Shown here: positions 63,208-64,000 of the stretch, in pieces
Numbering within the stretch: the stretch's first letter is position 1
How the letters are laid out: every line of letters begins with the position of its first letter
Source of the DNA: Janthinobacterium sp.
GTDB taxonomy: Bacteria > Pseudomonadota > Gammaproteobacteria > Burkholderiales > Chitinibacteraceae
Length of the DNA: 64,000 bases
Reading direction: 5' to 3'
Assembly (NCBI GenBank): GCA_025360045.1
Contig: JANYCY010000070.1
Location: 62,001-126,000 of the forward strand
Made by a program: the position numbers and the translations under genes
Notes under the pieces: model-generated
What the model was told of the DNA's origin: nothing
Seen by the model: the letters and a program-made list of their open reading frames with translations, nothing else
The model's database searches: none

Positions 63208-63438
63208 TTACTCTGCAGCCGCCGCAACAACGCGGATCAACACGGCGTCACCCACTTGTACCACTTGCCCAGCGCGGATTTTGCAAGCTTTACGTAGCTC
63301 TTGCTGACCATCGACCTGCACATCACCCGAGGCAACGATCTGCTTACCCTGCCCGCCAGAGCTAGCGACATTGGTGATTTTTAGCAAATTATGCAGTTCG
63401 ATAAATTCATTACTAAGTTCAACTTCAAATTCTTGCAT
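63208..63438 (-). CDS. S4-domain RNA-binding protein (YbcJ-like)
   Basis: 76 residues. LHNLLKITNVASSGGQGKQI and GDVQVDGQQELRKACKIRAG form a minimal S4/YbcJ domain: FIELHNLLK recognition helix, then GGQGK and V-x-V-x-G loops. Such proteins bind structured RNA. The target is unknown. Confidence 0.85.
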   Translation of the reverse strand: MQEFEVELSNEFIELHNLLKITNVASSGGQGKQIVASGDVQVDGQQELRKACKIRAGQVVQVGDAVLIRVVAAAAE

Positions 63439-63522
63439 TTCTTAATCTCTTTTGAATACAACGTAAGAGGCGAATGATACCAGCTTGTAAGCAGACAAAA
63501 AACCTACACAAAAGCCAGCCCT

Positions 63523-64000
63523 TCACAAAGAATAAACCAGCCCTGCTCGCAAGCGTCGCACAATCCCTTGTAAATCCAGCTCATGGTGTGATTCTAATTT
63601 GGAAGCCGCAAATAATAGTTTAATCCAATTCATTTTGTAGCCTTCATCATTACTGGCAAATACAATCACGTTATAGCTATTAAATGCACGGCAATACCAA
63701 ACACGGCCATTAAATACTCGCTTTAATCGCTCTAAGTAAATATTTAATTTAGCATCGGTGCCCCATAAATTAATCACCAAGACGCCTTTTTTAGATAAGG
63801 CCATACGGCAATGATCATAATAAGATTCGCTAGCCAATACGCTAGGTAATCCGTCTTTATCATAAGCATCCAGCATAATCACATCGGCATCAGCTAAACC
63901 TTTTGTGATGTAATCAACCGCATCGGTTTCAATAATCGTAAATCGATCATTATCTGCAGGAATTGCAAACTCATCACGCAGAGCAATCACTTCTGAATTG
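63523..64000 (-). CDS. Spermidine-synthase-like protein (3' part, 5' end outside window)
   Basis: The frame stays open to the right window edge, so only the last 158 or so residues are seen. ITKGLADADVIMLDAYDKDG resembles the core D(V/I)I...D...G of the SpeE aminopropyltransferase fold (DAYDKDGLPSVLASESYYDH, then CRMALSKKGVLVINLW). True polyamine synthases have DSTDP/DSSDP here; DAYDKDG differs, so it may be a SpeE-fold methyltransferase-like protein. The substrate is not determined. Confidence 0.8.
   Translation of the reverse strand, partial: NSEVIALRDEFAIPADNDRFTIIETDAVDYITKGLADADVIMLDAYDKDGLPSVLASESYYDHCRMALSKKGVLVINLWGTDAKLNIYLERLKRVFNGRVWYCRAFNSYNVIVFASNDEGYKMNWIKLLFAASKLESHHELDLQGIVRRLRAGLVYSL

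Overview
The window looks like chromosome of a chitinolytic betaproteobacterium of the order Neisseriales (Iodobacter, Chitinibacter, Deefgea or Chromobacterium type). This rests on protein style and gene order (recN-nadK divergent from hrcA, dapA-bamC), a chitinase, a chitin-binding-module protein, a complete N-acetylgalactosamine PTS operon and many short palindromic intergenic repeats. The genus is inferred, not proven. Nothing looks like plasmid, prophage or CRISPR.

Layout. 1-5.6 kb: 5' part of a GH18 chitinase lipoprotein, tadA, recN, nadK (minus strand) and hrcA (plus). 5.7-11.8 kb: MltB-type lytic transglycosylase, then a translationally coupled pair of membrane proteins, DUF2339 (about 1213 residues) and DUF3999. 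11.8-15.0 kb: a scarred, visibly AT-richer island. It holds a truncated methyltransferase start, a broken serine-hydrolase-like gene (one in-frame stop plus one frameshift), an intact protein with two chitin-binding CBM5/12 modules, and a decayed second copy of the DUF3999 3' end. 15.0-20.5 kb: a zinc-ribbon protein and an iron-uptake cluster (tonB, exbB, exbD, Fiu-like receptor, PiuC/YbiX hydroxylase) with a Fur-box-like site at its head. 20.7-24.1 kb: LysE-type exporter and a PAS-GGDEF diguanylate cyclase. 24.5-28.5 kb: dapA-bamC, a small Lar-like zinc ribbon and srkA. 28.9-36.0 kb: the agaR-Z-S-V-W-E-F-A operon. 36.4-47.4 kb: creA, a Gfo/Idh/MocA oxidoreductase, a DUF482 GNAT protein, an MFS transporter, a 1121-residue hybrid histidine kinase, a c'-type cytochrome and a PhoD phosphatase with a long Ala-rich insertion. 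47.9-61.0 kb: an oligopeptide ABC transporter, a periplasmic M3 oligopeptidase, a second TonB system (TonB-ExbB-ExbD-ExbD) and a TonB-dependent receptor. 61.8-64.0 kb: crotonase, WbuC-like cupin, S4-domain RNA-binding protein, and the 3' part of a spermidine-synthase-like gene.

How genes work together. The aga operon would import GalNAc, deacetylate it and deaminate/isomerise it to tagatose-6-phosphate. AgaZ is present, but no KbaY/AgaY catalytic subunit and no tagatose-6-phosphate kinase lie in the window. The 47.9-61 kb block can be read as a peptide-scavenging route: receptor energised by its own TonB system, periplasmic peptidase, then ABC import. This is inference from adjacency.

Intergenic DNA is rich in repeats: a roughly 365-390 bp element with terminal inverted repeats (three copies plus a related composite), a 73 bp element (two copies), a 75 bp hairpin (three copies), a large-arm palindrome (two copies) and a 168 bp element with nested hairpins. 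Other notable items are a histidine kinase whose Hpt domain has Asn in place of the phosphorylatable His, and a perfect 14 bp direct repeat at 22 bp period upstream of agaR that is a plausible operator. Start codons were chosen by ribosome-binding site, signal peptide and overlap; no database search was possible.
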